Positions 35,327 to 43,754 of a stretch of DNA of 64,000 bases are shown one piece after another. The position numbers and the translations under genes were made by a program. Source of the stretch: Achromobacter agilis (lineage in GTDB: Bacteria; Pseudomonadota; Gammaproteobacteria; Burkholderiales; Burkholderiaceae_B); the NCBI RefSeq assembly GCF_900496965.1, contig NZ_UFQB01000022.1, positions 1 through 64,000 on the forward strand. The letters run 5' to 3'. Positions within the stretch are counted from its first letter, which is position 1. Each line of letters opens with the position of its first letter. Under the pieces are notes generated by a model, which was not told the DNA's origin, made no database searches, and worked only from the letters and a program-made list of their open reading frames with translations.

Positions 35327-36211
35327 ATGAATCAACTCATTCATCCGGACTGCCACCCCTTCACCGCAGCGGGCAATCTGAAGCAGATTTCCGCGTTTTA
35401 CGAGGAGGGACGTCGAGTCATGTGGATGATGCTCCGGGCGCAGCCTCGCCCATGCTTTAACCATGAACTGATAGACGAAATCATGAACCTGGCGCGCGCC
35501 GCCAAGGACTCCGGCCTGCCCATCGACTTCTGGGTCACGGGCTCGCTGGTTCCGCAGATCTACAACGTCGGCGGCGATCTCAACTTCTTCGCCGAAGCCA
35601 TCCGCACCGGCAAGCGCGAGGCCTTGCGGGCCTATGCGAGGGCCTGCGTGGATTGCGTGCATGCCGCCACGCGCGGTTTCGACACCGGCGCGATCTCGCT
35701 CGCGATGATCGAAGGCTCGGCGCTGGGCGGCGGCTTCGAAGCCGCGCTGGCCCATCACTTCGTGCTGGCTCAGAACACTGCCCGCATGGGCTTCCCGGAA
35801 ATTGCGTTCAACCTGTTCCCGGGCATGGGCGGCTATTCGCTGGTGGCCCGGCGTTCGGGCATGAAGCTGGCGGAAGAACTGATCGGCACGGGCGAATCCC
35901 ATACCGCCGAATGGTTCCACGCCAGGGGCCTAGTGGACGTGCTGTTCGAACCGGGCGAGGCCTACAAGGCCACGCGCACCTTCATCGACGTGATGCGGCC
36001 CAAGCTCAACGGCATGCGCGCCATGCTGCGCGCCCGCCAGCGCGTGCTGACTCTGCCGCGCTCCGAGCTGATGGACATCACCGAGGATTGGGTGGAGGCC
36101 GCGTTCTCGATCGACCCCAAGGACCGCGCCTACATGGAGCGCCTGGTGCTCGCGCAGAACCGCCGTAGCGCCGTCACGGCCGACGCCGCGCTGGACGCCA
36201 CCATGCACTGA
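35327..36211 (+). CDS. rpfF: DSF synthase RpfF (crotonase-fold acyl-ACP dehydratase/thioesterase)
   Basis: 294 aa crotonase fold. Both catalytic glutamates of Xanthomonas RpfF (Glu141, Glu161) are present with identical 20-residue spacing: Glu138 in SALGGGFEAALA and Glu158 in GFPEIAFNLFPGMGGYS. These flanking sequences are the RpfF-specific forms, not those of ordinary enoyl-CoA hydratases. The enzyme dehydrates 3-hydroxyacyl-ACP and releases a cis-2-unsaturated fatty acid used for cell-cell signalling. It is convergent with rpfR (24 nt between stops), the arrangement expected of a synthase/receptor pair. Chain length of the signal is not predictable. Confidence 0.88.
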   Translation: MNQLIHPDCHPFTAAGNLKQISAFYEEGRRVMWMMLRAQPRPCFNHELIDEIMNLARAAKDSGLPIDFWVTGSLVPQIYNVGGDLNFFAEAIRTGKREALRAYARACVDCVHAATRGFDTGAISLAMIEGSALGGGFEAALAHHFVLAQNTARMGFPEIAFNLFPGMGGYSLVARRSGMKLAEELIGTGESHTAEWFHARGLVDVLFEPGEAYKATRTFIDVMRPKLNGMRAMLRARQRVLTLPRSELMDITEDWVEAAFSIDPKDRAYMERLVLAQNRRSAVTADAALDATMH

Positions 36212-36235
36212 TCCCCCGGTGCGATGCCGGCTGCT

Positions 36236-38233
36236 TCAGGCGATCAGATGCAGCCGGCGGCGCTGGGTCAGCCAGGCGGTGAACTCCGCCGCCGGCATGG
36301 GCTTGGCGTAGAGGTAACCCTGCTTGGCGTCCACGCCCAGCGTATCCACGAACACGGCTTCTTCCGTCGTTTCCACGCCTTCGGCGATCACCTTCAGTTC
36401 CAGCGTGCGCGCCACCGCGACGATGGCGCGCGCCAGCGCCTGCGACACCGGGTTTTCATTCACGCCGCGCACGAAGCTGGCGTCCAGCTTGATCGCGTCC
36501 AACGGAATGCGCGCAAGCTGCGATAGCGAGGAATACCCCGTGCCGAAGTCGTCCAGGTGCACGCGCGCGCCCAGCTGCCGGAACTGCTTGATCAGTTCGA
36601 TGGCCGCGCCTTCGTCGTCGATCAGGCAGCTTTCGGTAAGTTCGATGTCCAGCAGGCAGGGATCCAGGTTGGCGTCGCTGATCGCGCGCATGAATTCGCT
36701 GACCACGCCCTTGTCGTTCAACTGGCGGGCCGACATATTGATGGCGATCCGGATGTTCAGGCCGTCCCGCTTCCAGGCGGCCGCCTGCCGGGCGGCTTCG
36801 CGCATGACCCATATGCCCAGCGGCGAGATCAGGCCCGATTCCTCGGCATACGGGATGAAGGCGTCCGGGCCGACCATGCCGCGCTCGGGCGAGCGCCAGC
36901 GCACCAGCGCTTCCACGCCGTCCACCTCGCCGGTGCGGCCGGCCAGCTTGGGCTGGTAATACAGCATCAGGTGGTCTTCGGCCAGGGCCTTGCGCAGATT
37001 GGTGTCCAGCCAGACGTAGTCCGCGTTGCGCCGGTCCATCTCGGGCTGGAAGACGCGATACGTGTGCCGCCCGGCTTCCTTGGCCACGTACATGGCAATA
37101 TCGGCGCTGCGCACCACGCTGTCCAGGTCCGCGCCGTGGTCGGGGTACATGGCGATGCCGATGGAGCAGCTGGTGTAGACCTCGATCAGCCCCTGGCGGA
37201 AAGGTTCGCGCAGGCGCTCGATGATGCGCTGGGCGGTGGCTTCGAGCTCCCAGGGCTGCGCCGACTCCTGCAGGACGATGAATTCGTCGCCGCCCAGCCG
37301 CGCCAGCGTCTGGCCTTCGGACAGGCAGGCGGATATGGCCACCGCCACCGCCTTGAGCAGGTGGTCGCCGAAACCGTGGCCGTAGTGGTCGTTGATGCGC
37401 TTGAAATTGTCCAGGTCCAGGAACAGCACGCCGCCCCGCCCGTCCTGGCCCGCCGCCAGCGCCGCCTTCAGCCGCGTCGTAATCGCGTGGCGGTTGGGCA
37501 GATTGGTGAGCATGTCGGTATTGGCCAGCACGCGCAGGCGTTCCTGCGCCTGGCGTTCTTCCGTGATGTCGGTGCCCGAGCAGATCAGGTAGACGCGTTT
37601 TTCACCGCTGCCGCTGGTGACGAACTTGTTGCGGAACAGGAACAGCCGGGGGCCCTTGACCGTATTGATCACCCGCTCGGCCTCGTAGGACTGGCCGCGC
37701 TTGTAGAACTCGGCGATATTGCGGCGCGACGCGACGGCCTCTTCGCGCGTCATGAACATCTCGAAGACGCTGCGCCCGACGATGTCCTGTTCGCGCTTGC
37801 CGGTGTATTCCTCGCTTAGCTTGTTGAAGCGCTGTACGCGGCCGTTCTGGTCGACGATGACGATGACCGAGTTGGCCTCGGACACCACCGTCTCGGCGAA
37901 GGACAGGCCCTCGACCAGATCCTTGGCCACGGATTCGGTATCGGAATGCGCGGATGCGGTGCCCGCCCACTCGTTGGGATTGATCTTGCGGCCCACCAGG
38001 TGGAGGCGCAACAGGTCGCCGTACAGCGTGATGTCGATGCGCACGCTGGAAGTAATGCCCGTCAGCGCGCGTATCGCCCCGGCCTGTTCCGGCCGCAGCG
38101 CCGTCGCGATGTTGGCGGCGCCTTTTACGGCAGCCAATTCGAATGCATCGCTATCGGCGGCCAGACGCCAATACGGGCTATTCGTACCGAAATGCGCGTA
38201 CAGGATCGATCTTTCGTCCTGGTTCTCTGTCAT
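36236..38233 (-). CDS. rpfR: RpfR-type DSF receptor, FI-PAS-GGDEF-EAL
   Basis: 665 aa. Order: N-terminal RpfF-interaction-like region (1 to about 95, with YWRLAADSDAFELA), PAS (about 110-225), GGDEF (about 235-400, LGGDEF at 314-318), EAL (about 410-660, EALVRW at 441 and DDFGTGYSSL at 561-570). Both enzymatic signatures look intact, so c-di-GMP synthesis and hydrolysis are possible; in characterised RpfR, DSF binding to PAS stimulates hydrolysis. Start at 38233 behind GGGGGAT; a TTG 12 codons upstream is less likely. Convergent with rpfF. Confidence 0.88.
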   Translation of the reverse strand: MTENQDERSILYAHFGTNSPYWRLAADSDAFELAAVKGAANIATALRPEQAGAIRALTGITSSVRIDITLYGDLLRLHLVGRKINPNEWAGTASAHSDTESVAKDLVEGLSFAETVVSEANSVIVIVDQNGRVQRFNKLSEEYTGKREQDIVGRSVFEMFMTREEAVASRRNIAEFYKRGQSYEAERVINTVKGPRLFLFRNKFVTSGSGEKRVYLICSGTDITEERQAQERLRVLANTDMLTNLPNRHAITTRLKAALAAGQDGRGGVLFLDLDNFKRINDHYGHGFGDHLLKAVAVAISACLSEGQTLARLGGDEFIVLQESAQPWELEATAQRIIERLREPFRQGLIEVYTSCSIGIAMYPDHGADLDSVVRSADIAMYVAKEAGRHTYRVFQPEMDRRNADYVWLDTNLRKALAEDHLMLYYQPKLAGRTGEVDGVEALVRWRSPERGMVGPDAFIPYAEESGLISPLGIWVMREAARQAAAWKRDGLNIRIAINMSARQLNDKGVVSEFMRAISDANLDPCLLDIELTESCLIDDEGAAIELIKQFRQLGARVHLDDFGTGYSSLSQLARIPLDAIKLDASFVRGVNENPVSQALARAIVAVARTLELKVIAEGVETTEEAVFVDTLGVDAKQGYLYAKPMPAAEFTAWLTQRRRLHLIA

Positions 38234-38527
38234 TGTGGTATCCCCCTGCCGTCCTAGGATGGCCCGCAAAATACATTACGGCCTACTTAATTCGGGGTCA
38301 ACCTCCCTGTATGGGGCCGCCATGCGTTTATTGCGGAATATTGCACCTGCCTGGCGGAGCGGCGCAGCAAACCCTCGGGGCCGTGATCGATTTGATGCGC
38401 ACTCCCGGACTTTCACGCAAGCCTTGTTGCGCGCGCGCCTCGGCCGCCCTTAAGCGACATCGCCGGAAATTCCTGGCGGAACTTCCGGCGAATGACGCAA
38501 CGGCGCAACCTTGAAGCGGGCGGACGA
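38234..38527. other. 294-bp gap upstream of rpfR with hairpin
   Basis: No gene supported. It should contain the rpfR promoter at its left end. A stem of CGCCGGAA (38461-38468) with TTCCGGCG (38483-38490) lies 37 nt beyond the stop of the Bug gene and may end that transcript, though it lacks a U-tract. Confidence 0.4.
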
Positions 38528-39523
38528 TCAATCGCCCTTGACGCCGGCCTCGTCGATCACCTTGGTCCAGCGGGCCACCTCGGCCGACACGCGGGCGCCG
38601 GCATCGGCGGGCGTGGTCCAGGTGGCGATCGCGCCCTGGTTCAGCAACGACGCCTTGACTTCCGGCTTGGCCAGGATCTTCTTCAGTTCGCCGTTCAGGC
38701 GGTCCACGACCGGAGCGGGCGTATTGGCCGGCGCCACGATGCCGAACATCGAACTCACCTCGAAGTCCTTCAGCCCGGCCTCGGCGGCGGTGGGCACGTC
38801 CGGCAGCGCGTCCACGCGCTGCGGCGAGGTCACCGCCAGCGCCCGCAGCTTGCCCGCCTTGATGTTGGCCTGGGCCGCCGGCACGGTTTCGATCATGCTG
38901 AGCACCTGGCCGCCCATCAGGTCGGTCATGGCGGGGCCGCTGCCCTTGTAAGGCACGTGCAGCACATCCACGCCCGCCGTGCGCTTGAACATTTCACCGG
39001 CCAGATGCTGGGGCGAACCGTTGCCGGCCGACGCCATGGTGATGAAGCCGGGCTTGGACTTGGCCAGCGCGATGAACTCCGGCAGCGTCTTCGCCTGCAC
39101 CGACGGGTTCACCACGAACACCAGCGGCACCGTGCCCACGATGGACACCGGCGCGAAGCTCTTCTCCACGTCATAGGTGACGCGGCCCCGGTACAGCGCG
39201 GCGTTGATGGAATGGCTGGTCAGCGCGCCCATCAACAGCGTATAGCCGTCGGCCGGCGCCTTCGCGACCTGGTCCGCGCCGATATTGCCGGCGGCGCCCG
39301 CGCGGTTCTCCACGACCACCGACTGGCCCAGCGCGCCCGTCAACTCCTGCGCCAGCACGCGGCCGATCACGTCGGTCGCGCCGCCCGGCGGATAGGGAAC
39401 GATCAGGCGGATGGGCTTGTCGGGGTAGGCATCGGCGGCCAGCGCCGGGGCGGAAACGCCGGCGCACAGCGCCAGCAGGGAAAACAGCACAGCGCGGCGC
39501 GGCCGCAGACGCAGGTCTGACAT
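38528..39523 (-). CDS. Bug/TctC-family periplasmic solute receptor
   Basis: 331 aa. Signal peptide (1-30, CAGVSAPALA then AD) and AYPDKPIRLIVPYPPGGATDV with the family's PPGGxxD loop. A good AGGAG precedes ATG. It is divergent from a sugar-acid dehydratase gene, suggesting an aldonate or related acid as ligand (inference). No TctA/B genes nearby; orphan receptor. Confidence 0.92.
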   Translation of the reverse strand: MSDLRLRPRRAVLFSLLALCAGVSAPALAADAYPDKPIRLIVPYPPGGATDVIGRVLAQELTGALGQSVVVENRAGAAGNIGADQVAKAPADGYTLLMGALTSHSINAALYRGRVTYDVEKSFAPVSIVGTVPLVFVVNPSVQAKTLPEFIALAKSKPGFITMASAGNGSPQHLAGEMFKRTAGVDVLHVPYKGSGPAMTDLMGGQVLSMIETVPAAQANIKAGKLRALAVTSPQRVDALPDVPTAAEAGLKDFEVSSMFGIVAPANTPAPVVDRLNGELKKILAKPEVKASLLNQGAIATWTTPADAGARVSAEVARWTKVIDEAGVKGD

Positions 39524-39624
39524 GTAGGTCTCCTGCCGGGATGAGTATAGGAATGCGGGGACGCCCGGCTCGTCAACGGCGCCAGTGTAGGATCACTCAC
39601 TTGATTGAAGAAGCAGAATTTTTC

Positions 39625-39640
39625 TATCGACTGATCGATA
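39625..39640. promoter_or_regulatory. inverted repeat, candidate GntR operator
   Basis: TATCGACTGATCGATA (6-bp arms) in the 219-bp AT-rich gap between the Bug receptor and the dehydratase. Further TTATC repeats follow at about 39715-39735. The GntR/FCD protein at 41530, downstream of the dehydratase, is the likely binder. Confidence 0.4.
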
Positions 39641-39742
39641 ATAAAGATCAATAAATAGTCGAATATAAAGCGCTTGCCGCCGCTTTCAAAGGGTGGCTAT
39701 GATGCTGCCATCAAATTATCAATAATATTATCGAGAGCGAAA

Positions 39743-41518
39743 ATGACGGACGAGACCAAGCACGGCAAGCCGGCCCCGGGGCCTTTCGACAGCGCGGGCA
39801 CGGCCTCGCGCGGCGTGGCCCGCGGGCTCACCAACTACGGCGACACCGGCTTTTCGCTCTTCCTGCGCAAGGCGTTCATCAAGGGCGCGGGCTACACCGA
39901 CGACGCGCTGTCCCGCCCCATCATCGGCATCGTCAACACGGGCAGCAGCTACAACCCCTGCCACGGCAATGCTCCCCAGTTGATCGAGGCCGTCAAGCGC
40001 GGCGTGATGCTGGCCGGCGGCCTGCCGATGGACTTCCCCACCATCTCGGTGCATGAGAGTTTCTCGCAGCCCACCAGCATGTACCTGCGCAACCTCATGT
40101 CCATGGACACCGAGGAAATGATCCGCGCGCAGCCCATGGATGCCGTGGTGCTCATCGGCGGCTGCGACAAGACCGTGCCCGCCCAGTTAATGGGCGCCGC
40201 GTCTGCCGGCGTGCCCGCCATCCAGCTCGTCACGGGTTCCATGCTCACCGGTTCGCACCGCGGCGAGCGCGTGGGCGCCTGCACCGACTGCCGCCGCTAC
40301 TGGGGCCGCTACCGCGCCGAAGAGATCGACGCGCAAGAGATCGCGGACGTCAACAACCAGCTGGTGGCCAGCGTCGGCACCTGTTCCGTGATGGGCACCG
40401 CCAGCACCATGGCCTGCATCACCGAAGCCCTCGGCATGATGGTGGCGGGCGGCGCCTCCGCGCCCGCCGTCACCGCCGACCGGGTGCGCGTCGCCGAAAA
40501 GACCGGCGCCACGGCGGTGGCCATGGCCGCCTCGCGGCTGACGCCGGACCGTATCCTGACCGGCAAGTCCATCGAGAACGCGCTGCGCGTGCTGCTTGCC
40601 ATCGGCGGGTCGACCAACGGCATCGTCCACCTGACCGCCATCGCCGGCCGCCTGGGCATCGACATCGACCTGGCCGGCCTGGACCGCATCAGCCGCGAGA
40701 CCCCGGTGCTGGTGGACCTCAAGCCCTCCGGCCAGCACTATATGGAAGACTTCCACGACGCGGGTGGCATGCCGGCGCTGCTGCGCGAACTGCGCCCCTA
40801 CCTGCACCTGGACGTGCTGACGGTATCCGGACGCACGCTCGGCGAAGAACTCGACGGCGCGCCTCCCGCCTTCCCGCAGGAGGTCATCCGCAAGCCGGCG
40901 TCGCCCATATACCCCGTGGGCGGCCTGGCCGTGCTGCGCGGCAACCTGGCGCCCGGCGGCGCCATCATCAAGCAGTCCGCCGCCAACGCCGCGCTGATGG
41001 AACACGAAGGCCGCGCCGTGGTCTTCGAAGACGCCGAGGACATGGCGCGCCGCATCGACGACGACGCGCTCGACGTCGCCGCCGACGACATCCTGGTGCT
41101 CAAGCGCATCGGCCCGACCGGCGCCCCCGGCATGCCCGAGGCCGGCTACATGCCGATTCCCAAGAAGCTGGCGCGCGCCGGCGTGAAGGACATGGTGCGC
41201 ATCTCCGACGGCCGCATGAGCGGCACCGCGGCCGGCACCATCGTGCTGCACGTCACGCCCGAAGCCGCCATCGGCGGCCCGCTGGCCTACGTGCAAAATG
41301 GCGACCGGATCCGCCTGTCGGTGGCCGGCCGCGAAATCTCGCTGCTGGTGGACGAGGCCGAACTGGCCCGTCGCGCCGCGGCCCAGCCCGTCAGCCGCCC
41401 GGCCGCCGACCGCGGCTACCGCAAGCTGTTCCTGCAATCGGTGACCCAGGCCGACCAGGGCGTCGATTTCGACTTCCTGCGCGCCGGCGTCACGCGCGAC
41501 ACCGTCCCGAAGAAATAG
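39743..41518 (+). CDS. IlvD/Edd-family dehydratase, probably for a sugar acid
   Basis: 591 aa Fe-S dehydratase. The three cluster cysteines are at 73 (NPCHGN), 141 (GGCDKTVPAQ) and 214 (GTCSVMGTA); KSGR-type C-terminal residues appear in SDGRMSGTAAGTIVLH. The RHPDE-like aldonate branch (arabonate/xylonate dehydratase) is favoured over IlvD by length and by its setting with a Bug receptor and GntR regulator, outside any ilv cluster. Reaction: 2,3-dihydroxy acid to 2-keto-3-deoxy acid. Start at 39743. Confidence 0.87.
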   Translation: MTDETKHGKPAPGPFDSAGTASRGVARGLTNYGDTGFSLFLRKAFIKGAGYTDDALSRPIIGIVNTGSSYNPCHGNAPQLIEAVKRGVMLAGGLPMDFPTISVHESFSQPTSMYLRNLMSMDTEEMIRAQPMDAVVLIGGCDKTVPAQLMGAASAGVPAIQLVTGSMLTGSHRGERVGACTDCRRYWGRYRAEEIDAQEIADVNNQLVASVGTCSVMGTASTMACITEALGMMVAGGASAPAVTADRVRVAEKTGATAVAMAASRLTPDRILTGKSIENALRVLLAIGGSTNGIVHLTAIAGRLGIDIDLAGLDRISRETPVLVDLKPSGQHYMEDFHDAGGMPALLRELRPYLHLDVLTVSGRTLGEELDGAPPAFPQEVIRKPASPIYPVGGLAVLRGNLAPGGAIIKQSAANAALMEHEGRAVVFEDAEDMARRIDDDALDVAADDILVLKRIGPTGAPGMPEAGYMPIPKKLARAGVKDMVRISDGRMSGTAAGTIVLHVTPEAAIGGPLAYVQNGDRIRLSVAGREISLLVDEAELARRAAAQPVSRPAADRGYRKLFLQSVTQADQGVDFDFLRAGVTRDTVPKK

Positions 41519-41529
41519 GCCTGCGCCCC

Positions 41530-42213
41530 ATGAACGCCATCACGTCCGACGCCCTGCAGGCCCAGGCTCCCGACGCCGTGCAAGCCGCGGTGGCGGCCCT
41601 GGAGGAAGACATCGTCTTCGGCCGGCTGCATCCGCGCGAACGGCTGACCGAAGACGACCTGATGGCGCGCTTCTCCATGAAGCGCCACGTCGTGCGGCAG
41701 GTCCTGGCCGACCTGGAACTGCTGGGCGCGGTCGAGAAAAAGCGCAACGTGGGCGCCGTCGTGCGCGCCTTCTCGGCGCGCGAGGTGATGGAGCTGTATG
41801 CCCTGCGCGAGGTGCTGGAAGTCCACGCTGCCAGCCTGATTCCCCTGCCCGTGCCGCAGGCGCGGCTGACGGCGCTGGTAGCCGTGCAGCGCGAACACGA
41901 CGCGGCGGTGGCCGACGGCGACGCCCGCCGCGTATTCCGCAGCAACCAGCGCTTCCACCACGAGTTCTTCAGCCTGCTGGATAACGCGGTGCTGGGCCAG
42001 GCCATCGAGGAATACGCGCGCCGCACGCACCCCATCCGCTTCGGATCGCTGACCTCCGCCGCCTACCGCGAGCGGTCCCGGCAGGAGCACTGGGCCCTGA
42101 TCCACGCGCTGCGCGACGGCGACCGCGACGCGCTGATGGCCGTCTGCCGCAACCACCTGGTGCCCTCGCGCGACGCCTACCTGGCGTCCGAACGGGCCCG
42201 GCCGGGCATATGA
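41530..42213 (+). CDS. GntR-family regulator, FCD subfamily
   Basis: 227 aa. Winged helix in residues 20-75 (LTEDDLMARFSMKRHVVRQVLADLELLGAV), FCD domain after, with RVFRSNQRFHHEFFSLLDN carrying the metal/ligand-binding Asp-His region. It begins 11 nt after the dehydratase stop, so it is probably co-transcribed and regulates the dehydratase and divergent Bug gene. Confidence 0.9.
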   Translation: MNAITSDALQAQAPDAVQAAVAALEEDIVFGRLHPRERLTEDDLMARFSMKRHVVRQVLADLELLGAVEKKRNVGAVVRAFSAREVMELYALREVLEVHAASLIPLPVPQARLTALVAVQREHDAAVADGDARRVFRSNQRFHHEFFSLLDNAVLGQAIEEYARRTHPIRFGSLTSAAYRERSRQEHWALIHALRDGDRDALMAVCRNHLVPSRDAYLASERARPGI

Positions 42214-42262
42214 CGGCCGGCGACCTGGGCGGCAGCCTGGCGACAGGCTTATCGCCAGGCCG

Positions 42263-42838
42263 CTAGGCTGACGCCAGCAACGACAGCGCTTCGTCCAGCG
42301 ACAACACCGTCGTGCGCGATTCGAACGCCGTCGCGAAGAGGCGTTCATGCACCACCTCGTCCGGGTCGTAGCAGCAATCCTTCACCGTAAACAAGCGGAA
42401 ATCCGCATCGCTGGCATAAGCGATCGACGACAACATCACCCCCGTCGACGCAATCCCCACCATCAACAGCGTATCCACCCCCGCTGCCGACAAGCGCAGC
42501 TCCAGCTCCGTTCCGAAGAACACGCTGGCCCGCCGCGCCAGGATCAAAGGCTCGTCCTTCCGTCGCCCCAACTCCGGCGCGACCCTGTCGCCCACAAACA
42601 AACCCAGCTGCTTGATCCCCTGCCCGTTCTTGTTCAACGGACTTACCTCCGGATACCCCGCGCTGAACCCGATCTGCGCGAAGTAAACCCCCACGCCCTT
42701 GTCCCGCGCCGCATCGCAGAGCTTGCGGGTGTTCGCAAGCAGTGTTGGAGCGACGGAAGGAAACAGCTCCATGATGTCCGTCTGGTAATGCATCACCAGC
42801 AGCGCGGTCTTGGAGGGAGTGAGCGTCGTGAGAGACAT
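42263..42838 (-). CDS. isochorismatase-fold protein with altered active site
   Basis: 191 aa, isochorismatase-like fold. Two catalytic positions differ from cysteine hydrolases: the Asp in LLVIDxQ is His (LLVMHYQTDI, near residue 15), and the nucleophile Cys in the GxxTxxC motif is Val (VGIASTGVMLSS). This matches a Cys-less branch I recognise from other proteobacteria, of unknown function, and argues against annotation as an amidase. DCCYDPDEVVHERLF is retained. Single gene; it marks the left edge of the AT-rich islet. Confidence 0.8.
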   Translation of the reverse strand: MSLTTLTPSKTALLVMHYQTDIMELFPSVAPTLLANTRKLCDAARDKGVGVYFAQIGFSAGYPEVSPLNKNGQGIKQLGLFVGDRVAPELGRRKDEPLILARRASVFFGTELELRLSAAGVDTLLMVGIASTGVMLSSIAYASDADFRLFTVKDCCYDPDEVVHERLFATAFESRTTVLSLDEALSLLASA

Positions 42839-42871
42839 GGAAGGGATCCGTTGTTGAGTGGATATAGAGCG

Positions 42872-43030
42872 CTATGCCCCCTGCTGCGCCCGATAAAACG
42901 CCACAAGCGCATTGGCATGGCCGTGGCCAAACTCGTGCTGCTCCTTCAAGAACGCGACTTGCTCCATATGCTTCTTGTCCTTTACGGAGTCCAGGACTTG
43001 AAGCCAATCATTTGGAATCCAGATGCGAGG
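42872..43030 (-). pseudogene. remnant of DUF4287-like small protein
   Basis: About 50 codons read WLQVLDSVKDKKHMEQ, then FGHGHANALVAFYRAQQ, the conserved core and C-terminus of small DUF4287-type proteins. The frame stays open to 43114 (GTG), but upstream residues do not resemble the family and no ribosome site serves a plausible start, so the 5' end looks lost or fused to foreign DNA. Confidence 0.5.
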
Positions 43031-43165
43031 AAGCCACGCCAACGAGCCCGCGTGGTTGTCGCAGCATACTGCAACGAAAATCATAGTTGGTGATTGGGGA
43101 AAACCGCCGTGCACAGCCCAGGCAGCGCAAGGCGATTACTCGGCCACTTTCAACGGAGAGTGGCG

Positions 43166-43305
43166 ATGCGTTTCGTTCTGCTGCTGGTGGCAGCGCCATT
43201 TATGGCAACGGCCCATGCCACGAACTATCCCTGTTCCGGCAAGAAAGGCGGCGTGGAACGTTTTGCTATGCCGAAAATGGGAAGAAGTCTTGTCTTAGAA
43301 AATGA
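43166..43305 (+). pseudogene. remnant of small secreted Cys-rich protein (frameshift)
   Basis: ATG 43166 behind GGAGAG opens a clear signal peptide (MRFVLLLVAAPFMATAHA) followed by TNYPCSGKKGGV. That pattern begins a family of short secreted proteins that continue with cysteines and end near SKKSC. Here the frame instead goes on as ERFAMPKMG and stops at 43307. A shift into the +2 frame yields CYAENGKKSCLRK and a stop at 43305, restoring the expected end. A one- or two-base indel near 43255 would explain it. Confidence 0.45.
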
Positions 43306-43309
43306 ATGA

Positions 43310-43754
43310 TGCCGATGGCATGCCTTAAGGCGGATTCGAGCCATCGCCCTTCGTCTCACCACATTTTCCAAAACATCGAACACCTATCTTTATCTTCACT
43401 TGCTGGCTCATAGTTTAAGAAGCGATCCCATTCTGACTTAGAAATGCAGGCGCCTCAAAGTTGTGAGGCAATTAGGTACTTCGGAATCCCGGACGGTTCA
43501 GACTGACGCGCGCAAGATCTAGCCTCGTTTCATTTTCCTTTCGCGATGCGTCTCAAGAATCAACCGCGTCAAACAGCTGGGGAAAATATCGTAATATACG
43601 TAACTTTATGTGATATTTATTACCAAGTGCTGAATTTCATGTCGACGGGAACGCGCAAGCGAGTCCTGGCATGCTCAAACACACGCGGCTGAAGCTGATG
43701 CTGGTGCATCCCTTCAATCGTTCGCCGGAGCGCCGCCCGACATCAAAGGAACAA
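43310..43754. other. 445-bp AT-richer upstream region of the islet operon
   Basis: No supported gene. A hairpin GCCTCA/TGAGGC lies at 43452-43469. AAATATC (43584-43590) and GATATTT (43612-43618) form an inverted repeat around an AT-rich stretch that looks like the promoter/operator of the two-gene operon starting at 43755. Confidence 0.4.

Noticed and set aside
35327..36211. Generic enoyl-CoA hydratase
   Set aside because: The two Glu residues and flanking sequences match RpfF, and an RpfR-type receptor is adjacent.
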